Positions 33,367-41,644 of a DNA stretch of 64,000 bases are shown in pieces. A program made the translations under genes and the position numbers. The notes under the pieces were generated by a model, which saw only the letters and a list, made by a program, of their open reading frames with translations, was not told the origin of the DNA and did not search any database. Position 1 is the stretch's first letter, and each line of letters opens with the position of its first letter. Source of the stretch: Streptomyces sp. NRRL S-646 (GTDB lineage Bacteria > Actinomycetota > Actinomycetes > Streptomycetales > Streptomycetaceae); NCBI RefSeq assembly GCF_000720765.1, contig NZ_JODC01000001.1:1-64000 (forward strand), written 5' to 3'.

Positions 33367-34239
33367 ATGGACCGCAACACAGCTCTCGGTGAGTTCCTCC
33401 GCTCCCGGCGGGCACGGATCACCCCGCACCAGGCGGGCCTGTCCGACGACGGCGGCTCTCGGCGAGTGCCAGGACTGCGCCGCGAGGAGGTCGCGCAACT
33501 GGCGGGCGTGAGCGTCGACTACTACGTACGTCTGGAACGCGGACGTCGGCTGAACGTCTCCGAGACCGTGCTGGACGCCATATCCCGCGCGCTGCGCCTC
33601 GATCCCGTCGAACGCACCCATCTGTTCCAGCTCGCCAAGCCCGCCACAGGCAGGCCCCGCCGCACGGCAACGCGACCGCAGCCGGTCCGCCCGGGGCTGC
33701 GCGACCTGCTCCGTATCCTCGAGCACACCCCCGCCCTTGTACTGGGGCGGCGACTGGACGTACTTGCGTCCAACCAGATGGCACGCGCGTTGCTCACCGA
33801 CTTCGACGCGCTGCCGCACCGCGAGCGGAACCTGGTGCGGTTCATGTTCTGCGACGAGACCGCCCGCTCGCTGTACAGCCACTGGGACACTCACGCCCAG
33901 GACATTGTCGCCTCGCTCCGGCGCGACGCCGGACGCCATCCCCACGATCCACTGCTGGCCGAACTCGTCGGCGAACTCTCGATCATGGACGAGGACTTCC
34001 GCCGCTGGTGGGCCGACCAGAACGTGTATCGGCACACGCATGGCAGCAAACACTTCCACCACCCGATCGTCGGCCCGCTCACCCTCAACTACGAGTCCCT
34101 CACTCTGCCCGCCGACCCGGACCAGCGGCTGAGTGTCTACACCGCCGAGGCAGGCTCCAGCTCCGAAGAGGCGCTTCGGCTCCTGGCCGCGTGGATACGG
34201 CAGCCCGAGACCTCGCACGGGCAGCACGCAGATCATTAG
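33367..34239 (+). CDS. XRE-family regulator with MmyB-like ligand domain
   Basis: A 290-aa regulator. Residues ~5-75 form the helix-turn-helix typical of this actinobacterial group (LGEFLRSRRARITPHQAG, VPGLRREEVAQLAGVSVDYY, VRLERGRRLNVSE). Residues ~105-275 are the MmyB-like domain (ALVLGRRLDVLASNQMARAL, NLVRFMFCDETARSLY, RRWWADQNVYRHTHGSKHFH). These proteins usually stand next to one SDR or oxidoreductase gene and control it. The divergent SDR and the shared palindrome fit that. Confidence 0.85.
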   Translation: MDRNTALGEFLRSRRARITPHQAGLSDDGGSRRVPGLRREEVAQLAGVSVDYYVRLERGRRLNVSETVLDAISRALRLDPVERTHLFQLAKPATGRPRRTATRPQPVRPGLRDLLRILEHTPALVLGRRLDVLASNQMARALLTDFDALPHRERNLVRFMFCDETARSLYSHWDTHAQDIVASLRRDAGRHPHDPLLAELVGELSIMDEDFRRWWADQNVYRHTHGSKHFHHPIVGPLTLNYESLTLPADPDQRLSVYTAEAGSSSEEALRLLAAWIRQPETSHGQHADH

Positions 34240-34570
34240 TCGCCCGCAGGTCCGCGAGAGCGGTCGGTCATAGTGGCCGCGTCGTATGAGCAGGGATGAG
34301 CGTTATGGAACACCGGCAGGCCTTGCGCCCCACCGCCGGTGTCCCGAAACCCTCGTCGACGGGGGAGAACCGGGATTGAGAGCAATGCGACCTGCCCATT
34401 CGTGGCACGCAGTAACTCTCAACACCTGGCCAGAGGTTGAAACTCAAGTCAGGGCGTGCCTCAAAGCGGCGTCCTCGCCTGGTGGTTCGCATTCGACCCG
34501 TCATGGCGGCCCGATTCCGCTGCGGTCACCCGCAGACCCAGCTCCACCCGGCGCTGCTGACGTGGCTGTC
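34240..34570. other. Intergenic stretch without recognisable gene
   Basis: Short frames exist on both strands, but none has a ribosome site or a recognisable motif. The segment probably carries the promoter of the DUF1707 gene. Confidence 0.4.
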
Positions 34571-35110
34571 ATGTCCAACGAGCCGCCCGGCCTGCGGGCA
34601 TCGCATGAGGATCGCGACCGCGTCGTGGATGTGCTGCGGGTCGCCGCCGGTGATGGTCGGCTCAGCGCCGAGGAACTCGACAGCCGGCTGGAAAGCGCGC
34701 TGTCGGCACGGACGCTCGGCGAGTTGGCCGAACTCACCACCGACCTGCCGGTCCCGCCCGCGATGAAGGGCAAGGACCTCCTCGTGGTCGAGCAACACGG
34801 CGGCAAGTACGTACGGGAGGGACGCTGGTCGGCGCCCCCGCGCATCGACGTGCGCACGCAACTGTGCCGTGTCACCTTCGACTTCACTCACGCGGTGACC
34901 ACCTCGGGCGTCCTGCGGATCGAGGCGGACATGATGCACGGCAAGCTGATTCTCGTCGCCTCACCGGACATCGTGATCGAAACCGACCGGCTCAACCTCA
35001 CCTACTCCAAGGTGAAGCTCCGCTCCAAGAAATCCGCTGCCGATCCGCGCCTGCGCATCGAACTCGCCGGAACGCTCCTGCATGCGAAGGTCATCGAGAA
35101 GCGGCGGTGA
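34571..35110 (+). CDS. DUF1707 SHOCT-like domain protein
   Basis: A 179-aa protein. Residues ~6-58 are the DUF1707 domain common in actinobacteria (LRASHEDRDRVVDVLRVAAG, DGRLSAEELDSRLESALSAR, TLGELAELTTDLP). Residues ~85-175 form a beta-rich domain similar to the LiaF/cell-wall-stress tails (IDVRTQLCRVTFDFTHAVTT, GVLRIEADMMHGKLILV). No membrane helix is seen. The function is unknown. ATG 34571 starts just before the conserved domain; the longer frame adds a low-quality tail. Confidence 0.75.
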   Translation: MSNEPPGLRASHEDRDRVVDVLRVAAGDGRLSAEELDSRLESALSARTLGELAELTTDLPVPPAMKGKDLLVVEQHGGKYVREGRWSAPPRIDVRTQLCRVTFDFTHAVTTSGVLRIEADMMHGKLILVASPDIVIETDRLNLTYSKVKLRSKKSAADPRLRIELAGTLLHAKVIEKRR

Positions 35111-35278
35111 CGTCCTCGATGCCCTGAGCCGTTCGGCCGGCCCCGAGCCGCGTGCCCGCGTCACCTCCGGGGGCCCGACCGGTCGGGGTGACCTCGACGG
35201 CGTACGGCCCCGTGGCGAGTTGCCGACCAGATACTGACCGGCGCTGTCGCCCTGCTCGCCCCGGCCGCGGGTGTTTGA

Positions 35279-35424
35279 CCAGGCGCTTTCACCTTTACCA
35301 CCTGCCGGTCCGCCTCACGAAACACGCCCGCCATCGCCAGCTCTGCATCGAGGCCACCTGGGCCTGGGCCAACGCGTTCACCACCTGCGCGCAGCGACTC
35401 TGTGAACTTCCCGCCGTCGCCTGA
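35279..35424 (+). mobile_element. IS1380-family transposase remnant (C-terminal end)
   Basis: The frame ending at 35424 reads RFHLYHLPVRLTKHARHR, QLCIEATWAWANAFTTCAQR and LCELPAVA. It closely resembles the last ~45 residues of IS1380-family transposases, which end in a pattern like HLPARLxxHARRRxLRI followed by TWPWAxAFxTCWxRL. Nothing of the catalytic core precedes it and no terminal repeats are visible. Confidence 0.65.
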
Positions 35425-35987
35425 CAGTCCGGCGCCTCCGGGCGAAGACCGCAACGGGGATCCATCCCCGAATACTGGCACCGACAAGGGGAGCCGTCGC
35501 ACCCAGGAGGCAGCAACACACGGCACCGGCCCCGAAGCCCGTTCTCCCACCGTCATCTTGAACCTGTGTCAGGGTGCGGGCATCAGTCTGCTGAACGGGA
35601 GCGCACACCTGGGCAGAGATCCGCTCTCGGCCTCGGTGCGACAACGTCGGCCGGCCGGAGCCCGCCTCCCGCAGCGGAAGCCGCCTGCGGGCCCCGGACC
35701 CGTCCTTGTGGCCGGTTCGAGTCGGGGCGTAATCCCGAGCGCCCCAAAGGTCGCAAGGACTTCCCGAGCGAGGGCCCCGCGGAGGGGGGAGAGCGCAGGC
35801 CCTCGCGCATGCGGCCGCGATTGTCGCCGGTCCAAGGTGGCGGCCGTCCTTCCCGCTCTCCCAGCCGGCACTCCGCTCGTGCCCTGTCGACCGAGCCTGG
35901 TTTTCCTCAGCCTTCTGTCATCCCCGCCAGACGCGGATGCCGGTCGTGGCACCCGACCACCGGACCGGCGAATTCTGGCCCAGGCAC
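35425..35987. other. Intergenic stretch, no gene seen
   Basis: About 560 bases between the IS remnant and the small membrane protein. No reading frame has coding character. A T-arm-like GGTTCGAGTC occurs at 35714-35723, but no tRNA cloverleaf can be built around it. Confidence 0.4.
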
Positions 35988-36485
35988 TCAGGAACGGGCA
36001 CTGACGTCGGAACGCATTGCTGTGCGAAGGGCGTTGAGTGCCCCGTCGAGGGCTTCCATCGCTGACGGCCACCCTGGGTCTGCGCCTATGTCGGGCTCGT
36101 CGAAGCGGTCTCGTAAGTCCCGGAGGCGCATGAACGCCTGGTCGGCCGTATCGCCGAGATGCTCCGGAGCGATGATCAGCATCTGATAGCGGAGGTGGTA
36201 AGCGTTGGTGGATCCGAGGATCTCGCCTGCCTGCTCCATGCGCTCTTCCCTGGTCAGGCCATTGCTGCGCTTCAGGTCTCGCAGGCGGTGGGTGGTGAGC
36301 GAGAGCGCCCCGAGGTATTCGGCGTACAGCTGCTGCCTGACCGCGCGTTCGCGGGCTGAATGCTCCCGTTGCCAGCGCGACCGTTCGGCCAGGAGAGTAG
36401 TGCTGACGCCCAGGATGGCGCCGAGCGCAGTGCCTGCGAGAGTCCCCCAGTCCACAACTCTGATCGTAGGGGTGGGTGGCGCCAT
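35988..36485 (-). CDS. Small membrane-anchored hypothetical protein
   Basis: A 165-aa protein (MAPPTPTIRVVDWG) with one N-terminal hydrophobic helix (LAGTALGAILGVSTTLLA). A charged, helical soluble domain follows (RWQREHSARERAVRQQLYAE, YLGALSLTTHRLRDLKRS). This layout of one helix plus a coiled region is common in Streptomyces proteins of unknown function; I do not recognise a named family. ATG 36485 was chosen over the long frame because it directly precedes the helix; GTG 36458 (VDWGTLAG) is an alternative start. Confidence 0.6.
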   Translation of the reverse strand: MAPPTPTIRVVDWGTLAGTALGAILGVSTTLLAERSRWQREHSARERAVRQQLYAEYLGALSLTTHRLRDLKRSNGLTREERMEQAGEILGSTNAYHLRYQMLIIAPEHLGDTADQAFMRLRDLRDRFDEPDIGADPGWPSAMEALDGALNALRTAMRSDVSARS

Positions 36486-37490
36486 GGCCCAAGGGGTGTG
36501 CGACGGGGCAGTACAGCGATGGCAGAACGCGTGCCGCTCCGCAGTTCCGGCGCGCCGACGCAGGAAGTGGGGAACGTCTCCACGCCGCAGGGATTGCCGG
36601 CACAGATGGTCGGTCAGCTCCAAAGCCCGCAGCGTCACCGACCCCAGCCCGCTGACCGGCCCGTTCTCCGGTGCGCGGGGGAGTCGCGCGAGCTCGCGCA
36701 AGTGTCCGGATCGGCGCCCACCCCCAGGGCGCACTCATCTGCCCCGACACCGTCCCCGTCCAGACTGAAAGTGACTCTTGACTTCCCCGTGGTCCAGGGC
36801 GGCGCCGTTTGCGAGCCTCGGCGAAACTGGCTGCGTGAACAGGGCGGTGAGGTTCCGTTTTCCACGTGCCGTCTGTTGCCCCCACCTGTAGCCACTGCCC
36901 CTTGCCCACCGAGCAAGATCGGCCGGGCAGACCCTGAGTGCGCGCGGCAGCACAGGTCACAAGGCACGTCCTCCGTCGCCACGCACCCGCAGGCGGCCAC
37001 CGACTCATTGGAGCCATCTTCAAATCTTGAGCACAAATTCCACACGTTCCTCTCTCCAGATGGGTTCCGATGGTCTAGATTGACCTTGCTTCGCATGCTG
37101 GGACACGAGGCGACAAATGGTGATCCATGGGTCGGCGATGCAGAGGGCCAGTAGCCGCGTTTCTGGCGCCGACGTGGGGGTGATCAATTCTTGGGGCCCG
37201 AGAGGGCCTTCGGGTGCGGGGAGCATCCGAGGTTTCGACGGGTTTCCGTGCAGCTCGAGAGTCCGGCCGGGCATGTGAGTCCGCTGCGGCCAGGACACGT
37301 TGTTCAGGTTGGGCTGCAGTAGCCGTGATGTCGTGCGCGGGAGGCGGGGGCCTGTCGCGGGAAGGGACAGCGCTGTGCGGGGGGCGGGGGCCTCCCGAGG
37401 GGAGGAAGCGTGCGGGAGGCGGGGGCCTCCCGTGGGGGGAGGGGCTGTGTTGGGCGAACACGTCGTATCACTGGGGACCGGGGGGTTTCT
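36486..37490. other. Leader region of the exopolysaccharide locus
   Basis: About 1 kb without a supported gene, less G/C-rich around 36990-37130 than the rest of the window. Its right end holds G-rich degenerate repeats and a hairpin. It probably contains the main promoter of the long downstream operon; no clear -35/-10 pair could be assigned. Confidence 0.45.
37333..37440 (+). repeat. G-rich degenerate direct repeats and hairpin upstream of the EPS operon
   Basis: Three copies of a unit like GTGCGGGAGGCGGGGGCCT begin at 37333, 37375 and 37410. In the third copy CGGGAGGC (37413-37420) and GCCTCCCG (37425-37432) form a perfect 8-bp stem with a GGGG loop. The plus strand carries many G runs. 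Confidence 0.6.
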
Positions 37491-38969
37491 GTGCGGCAGG
37501 GGGGAATAGTCGATCCTTTTTCGTCGGCGCGCGGGCGTCTGGCGAAAGAGGCGATCAGCCAGCCCGCGAACGACTGGGAGCAGCGGTACCGCCGTACCGT
37601 GATCACCAGCGACACCGTGGCCACCGCCCTGGTGGTGGCGGCCATAGGCAACTTCTTCGGGGCCCGGGACGCGGCCAACTGGCATGAGAAGTGGGGGATT
37701 CTGGCATTCGGCACCGAGCTGCTGGTGCTGGGAGCGCTTGCGGTGGGCCGGGCGTGGGCTCCGGCCGTGCTCGGGCAGGGTGCCGAGGAATTCCGCCGGC
37801 TCGGACGCTCACTGTTCGCGGCGACCGTCGTACTGGCGCTCGGCGGGATAGCCCTCACCTCACGCAACATCAAGCTCTGGATCTTCGTCGCGATCCCCGC
37901 GATCGCGCTGGTCACCATGACGGCGCGGTATCTGCTCCGCCTCTGGCTGCACAAACAGCGCAAGGAAGGGCAGTGCCTGAGACCGGTGCTCGCTGCCGGA
38001 AGCCCGGCCACCGTGCGCGACCTGATCACCCGAACCCGCAAGTTCCCGCACATAGGCTGGCGGGTGGAGGCGGTGTGCACGACGGACGGTCGCGGGATCG
38101 ACGGCGACCAACTGGACGGCGTGCCGGTCGTGGGCCTGTTGACGGACGTCGCCAAGCACGTCCGCCACGACGGCTACCGCGTCGTCGCGGTCACACCGGA
38201 CCCGCACTGGACACCGGACCGGCTGCAGCGCCTGGCCTGGAACCTCGAAGGCAGTGATGCCGAGATGGTCGTGGCCCCGGTGCTGATGGAGGTGGCCGGC
38301 CCGCGGCTGCACGTCGACGCGGTGCTCGGGATACCGCTGCTGCGGGTCAGCATGCCGACCTTCACCGGGGGCCGCCGGGCCATCAAGGCCGTCGTCGACC
38401 GGGTGGGCGCCGCGGTCCTGCTGATGTTCTTCGCGCCGCTGATGGTGTCCGTCGCGCTGCTCGTGCTGATCGACAGCCGGGGCGGGGCCTTCTACCGCCA
38501 GCGCAGGGTCGGCAAGGACGGCCGCGAGTTCACCATCCTCAAGTTCCGCACCATGGTCTCCGGGGCTCATGGAGCACGGGCCGAGCTCGCCGAGCGCAAC
38601 GAGGGCGCGGGTCTCCTGTTCAAGGTCCGCCGGGACCCGAGGGTGACCCGGGTGGGAGCAGTGCTGCGCCGGTACTCGATCGACGAACTCCCGCAGCTTT
38701 TCAACGTACTTACCGGATCGATGTCGCTCGTCGGTCCGCGGCCGCCCCTGCCGGAGGAGTGCGCCGCGTACGACCCGGACATCCGGCGGCGGCTGCTGGT
38801 CAAGCCCGGGCTCACGGGTTTGTGGCAGATCAGCGGACGCAGCGATCTGCCGTGGGAGGAGGCGGTCCGCCTCGACCTGCGGTACGTGGAGGACTGGTCG
38901 CTCGCCCTCGACACGGTGATCTTGTGGAAGACGATGCGTGCGGTGCTTCACGGGCAGGGGGCCTACTGA
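37491..38969 (+). CDS. Polyprenyl-phosphate sugar-1-phosphate transferase (WcaJ/WbaP-like), initiating enzyme
   Basis: A 492-aa membrane protein. The N-terminal half has about four helices followed by a CoA-binding-like domain (PVLAAGSPATVRDLI). The C-terminal half is the bacterial sugar-transferase domain (KAVVDRVGAAVLLMFFAPL, FYRQRRVGKDGREFTILKFR, YSIDELPQLFNVLTGSMSLV, GPRPPLPEE, KPGLTGLWQISGRSDLPWEE). It transfers a hexose-1-phosphate to undecaprenyl phosphate and starts each repeat unit. GTG 37491 follows a G-rich ribosome site. It is the first gene of the exopolysaccharide locus. Confidence 0.92.
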   Translation: MRQGGIVDPFSSARGRLAKEAISQPANDWEQRYRRTVITSDTVATALVVAAIGNFFGARDAANWHEKWGILAFGTELLVLGALAVGRAWAPAVLGQGAEEFRRLGRSLFAATVVLALGGIALTSRNIKLWIFVAIPAIALVTMTARYLLRLWLHKQRKEGQCLRPVLAAGSPATVRDLITRTRKFPHIGWRVEAVCTTDGRGIDGDQLDGVPVVGLLTDVAKHVRHDGYRVVAVTPDPHWTPDRLQRLAWNLEGSDAEMVVAPVLMEVAGPRLHVDAVLGIPLLRVSMPTFTGGRRAIKAVVDRVGAAVLLMFFAPLMVSVALLVLIDSRGGAFYRQRRVGKDGREFTILKFRTMVSGAHGARAELAERNEGAGLLFKVRRDPRVTRVGAVLRRYSIDELPQLFNVLTGSMSLVGPRPPLPEECAAYDPDIRRRLLVKPGLTGLWQISGRSDLPWEEAVRLDLRYVEDWSLALDTVILWKTMRAVLHGQGAY

Positions 38970-39003
38970 TGCGCGGGGGGCGTCGTCCAGCCGACATGTG
39001 GAC

Positions 39004-39060
39004 GGCAGGCCGCAAGGGCCTGACTGGGGGAACCGCAGGCCACAAGGGCCTGTGTGGGGG
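39004..39060 (+). repeat. Two 27-base direct repeats before the sugar dehydrogenase gene
   Basis: Units 39004-39030 and 39034-39060 share 22 of 27 bases, with a 30-base period. Each can fold CAGGCC against GGCCTG around a short loop. They occupy most of the 103-base gap between the first two genes of the locus. Confidence 0.7.
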
Positions 39061-39072
39061 GAGGAACGGGTC

Positions 39073-40389
39073 ATGAGAGTCAGCGTTTTCGGGCTCGGCT
39101 ACGTGGGCTGCGTGTCGGCCGCGTGCCTGGCCAGCATGGGGCACGAGGTCGTCGGCGTGGACGTCAACCAGGTGAAGGTCGACCTGGTCAACGACGGCAA
39201 GGCCCCGGTGGTCGAGGAGCGGATCGGCGAGCTCATCGCCGACGTCGTGCGGACCGGAGCCCTGCGCGCCACCGGTGACGTCCGCGAGGCGATCATGGAC
39301 AGCGAGATCTCGCTGATCTGCGTCGGCACACCGTCGGAGCCCAACGGCAGCCTGTGCACCACGTACTTGGAGCGGGTCACCGAGGAGATCGGCGCCGCGC
39401 TGGCCGAGCGGGGCGGGCGGCACACCGTCGTGTTCCGCAGCACCATGCTCCCGGGCACCTGTCTGAACCTGCTGGTGCCGATCCTGGAGAAGAACCTCGG
39501 CGGCACGGTCGGGGTGGACGTCGGGGTCGCGGTCAACCCGGAGTTCCTGCGCGAGGGCACCAGCGTGCGGGACTTCTTCGACCCGCCCAAAACCGTCGTG
39601 GGCGAGCTCGACCCGGCAAGCGGCGACGCGGTGATGGCGCTGTACGACGGCCTGCCCGGCGAGGTGTTCCGGGTGCCGGTCCCGACGGCCGAGGCGATCA
39701 AGTACGCGGACAACGCGTTCCACGGACTGAAGATCGGCTTCGCGAACGAGTTGGGTGCGGTGTGCCAGGCGCTCGGGGTGGACTCGCACCAGGTCATGGA
39801 CGTGTTCCTGGCCGACCGCAAGCTGAACATCAGCCCCGCCTATCTGCGGCCCGGCTTCGCCTTCGGCGGCTCCTGCCTGCCCAAGGACCTGCGCAGCCTG
39901 GTGCACGCGGCACAGCGGGCCGACGTCTCGGTGCCCATCCTTTCCCACGTGCTGCCCTCCAACGCCGACCATCTGCAGCGCGCGGTGGACCTGGTCGAGC
40001 GCACCGGCAAGCGCCGCGTGGGAATGTTCGGGCTGTCCTTCAAACCCGGCACCGACGACCTCCGCGAGAGCCCGCTCGTCGAGCTGGCCGAGCGGCTCTT
40101 CGGCAAGGGATACGACCTCAAGATCTACGACGCCAATGTGAGCCTGTCCCGGCTGCTCGGCGCGAACCGCGAGTACATCGAGAACCGGCTGCCGCACCTC
40201 GCGCAGTTGCTCGCGGAGTCCGTCGAGGAGGTGCTCGACCATGCCGAGGTCTGCCTGGTCGGGACCAGGGATCCGGCCGTGCTGTCGGTGCTGCCCCACG
40301 GGAACGCCCCGGTGATCGTCGACCTCATCCACCTTCCCGACGCCGATGCGCGCCGGACCGAACCGGGGTACGTGGGCCTTGCTTGGTAA
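39073..40389 (+). CDS. GDP-mannose 6-dehydrogenase (AlgD-like UDP/GDP-sugar dehydrogenase)
   Basis: A 438-aa cytoplasmic enzyme that oxidises a nucleotide sugar twice to its uronic acid using NAD+. The NAD fold is VSVFGLGYVGCVSAACLASM, the active-site block FAFGGSCLPKDLRSL with C268 (the same number as the catalytic Cys of Pseudomonas AlgD), and the C-terminal half has GLSFKPGTDDLRESPLVELA and NREYIENRLPHL. The last blocks match AlgD better than UDP-glucose dehydrogenases, so GDP-mannuronate is the likely product. A GGGGGGAGGAA site precedes the ATG. It supplies the acidic sugar of the polymer. Confidence 0.85.
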   Translation: MRVSVFGLGYVGCVSAACLASMGHEVVGVDVNQVKVDLVNDGKAPVVEERIGELIADVVRTGALRATGDVREAIMDSEISLICVGTPSEPNGSLCTTYLERVTEEIGAALAERGGRHTVVFRSTMLPGTCLNLLVPILEKNLGGTVGVDVGVAVNPEFLREGTSVRDFFDPPKTVVGELDPASGDAVMALYDGLPGEVFRVPVPTAEAIKYADNAFHGLKIGFANELGAVCQALGVDSHQVMDVFLADRKLNISPAYLRPGFAFGGSCLPKDLRSLVHAAQRADVSVPILSHVLPSNADHLQRAVDLVERTGKRRVGMFGLSFKPGTDDLRESPLVELAERLFGKGYDLKIYDANVSLSRLLGANREYIENRLPHLAQLLAESVEEVLDHAEVCLVGTRDPAVLSVLPHGNAPVIVDLIHLPDADARRTEPGYVGLAW

Positions 40390-41644
40390 TGCAATCAGCG
40401 GTGAGGGGTCGGGGCGACGCGCCCTGATCCTGGTGGAGAACCTGTCGGTGCCCTTCGACCGGCGGGTGTGGCAGGAGTGCACGACGCTGCGCGACGCGGG
40501 CTGGACGGTCCACGTCATCTGTCCGCAGGGCACCAAGCGCGACACGGAGCCGGAGGCCGAGATCGACGGGGTGCGGATCCACCGCTACCCGCTGCGCGCG
40601 GCCACCGGCGGACCGGCCGGTTACCTGAAGGAGTACGGAACGGCGTTGTGGCACACGGCCCGGCTGGCCCGCAAGGTCGGCCCGGTCGACGTGGTCCACG
40701 CCTGCAACCCGCCCGACCTGCTGTTCCTGCCGGCCCTGTGGCTCAAGCGGCGCGGTGCGCGGTTCGTCTTCGACCAGCACGACCTGGTGCCCGAGCTGTA
40801 CCTGTCCCGGTTCGACCGCGGCAAGGACCTGCTCTACCGCGGCGTGTGCGCGCTGGAACGGCGGACCTACCGGGCCGCGGACATCGTCCTCGCCACGAAC
40901 GAGAGCTACCGGGACGTCGCGATGCGCCGTGGCGGTAAGCGCCCTGAGGACGTTTTCGTGGTGCGCAGCGCGCCCGCGATCGAGCGGTTCCAGCCGGTGC
41001 CGCCCGAGCCGGAGTTGAAGCGCGGCAAGCCTCATCTGCTGTGCTATCTCGGCGTCATGGGTCCTCAGGACGGCGTCGACTACGCCCTGCGGTCCCTGGC
41101 GAAGCTGCGCGACGAGCTCGGGCGGACCGACTGGCATGCCGTGTTCGTCGGCTCCGGCGACGCCTTCGACGCCATGGTGGAGCTGTCCGAGAAGCTCGGG
41201 CTCACCGAGCAGGTGCAGTTCACCGGCCGCATCCCGGACGCCGACCTGGTGCGCTACCTGTCCACCGCTGACGTGTGCCTTTCCCCCGACCCGCGCAATC
41301 CGCTCAACGACGTGTCGACCATGAACAAGGTCCTCGAGTACATGGCGATGGGCCGGCCGATCGTCTCCTTCGACCTGAAGGAGGCGCGCGTCTCCGCCGG
41401 TGACGCCGCCGTCTACGCACCCGCCAACGACGAGGCCCGATTCGCCGACCTCATCGCGGAGTTGATGGACGATCCGGACAAGCGGGCCCGGATGGGCAAG
41501 ATCGGCCAGGAGCGGATCAGCGGGCCGCTCTCCTGGCAGAACTCACAAGCGTCGCTGCTCGCCGCCTACGCGGCCGCCTGCCGTGACCACACCCCGGTGT
41601 CGGCGATCGGCCGGGTCCGGACAGGGAAGAGGCAGCGCAGTTGA
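40346..41644 (+). CDS. Glycosyltransferase family 4
   Basis: A ~432-aa GT-B fold enzyme. The N-domain opens with ALILVENLSVPFDRRVWQEC and has DVVHACNPPDLLFLPALWLK. The donor domain shows LLCYLGVMGPQDGVDYALRS, FTGRIPDADLVRYLSTADVC and NKVLEYMAMGRPIVSFDLKE, the usual EX7E-like region. It adds one sugar to the lipid-linked repeat unit on the cytoplasmic face. The start is uncertain: ATG 40346 lies inside the dehydrogenase gene, and TTG 40379 is in frame and nearer a GGGGT site. The stop overlaps the next start as TTGA. Confidence 0.85.
   Translation: MRAGPNRGTWALLGNAISGEGSGRRALILVENLSVPFDRRVWQECTTLRDAGWTVHVICPQGTKRDTEPEAEIDGVRIHRYPLRAATGGPAGYLKEYGTALWHTARLARKVGPVDVVHACNPPDLLFLPALWLKRRGARFVFDQHDLVPELYLSRFDRGKDLLYRGVCALERRTYRAADIVLATNESYRDVAMRRGGKRPEDVFVVRSAPAIERFQPVPPEPELKRGKPHLLCYLGVMGPQDGVDYALRSLAKLRDELGRTDWHAVFVGSGDAFDAMVELSEKLGLTEQVQFTGRIPDADLVRYLSTADVCLSPDPRNPLNDVSTMNKVLEYMAMGRPIVSFDLKEARVSAGDAAVYAPANDEARFADLIAELMDDPDKRARMGKIGQERISGPLSWQNSQASLLAAYAAACRDHTPVSAIGRVRTGKRQRS

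Noticed and set aside
35700..35760. GGTTCGAGTC at 35714-35723 resembles a tRNA T-arm.
   Set aside because: The T-stem does not pair and no acceptor, D or anticodon stem can be built around it.
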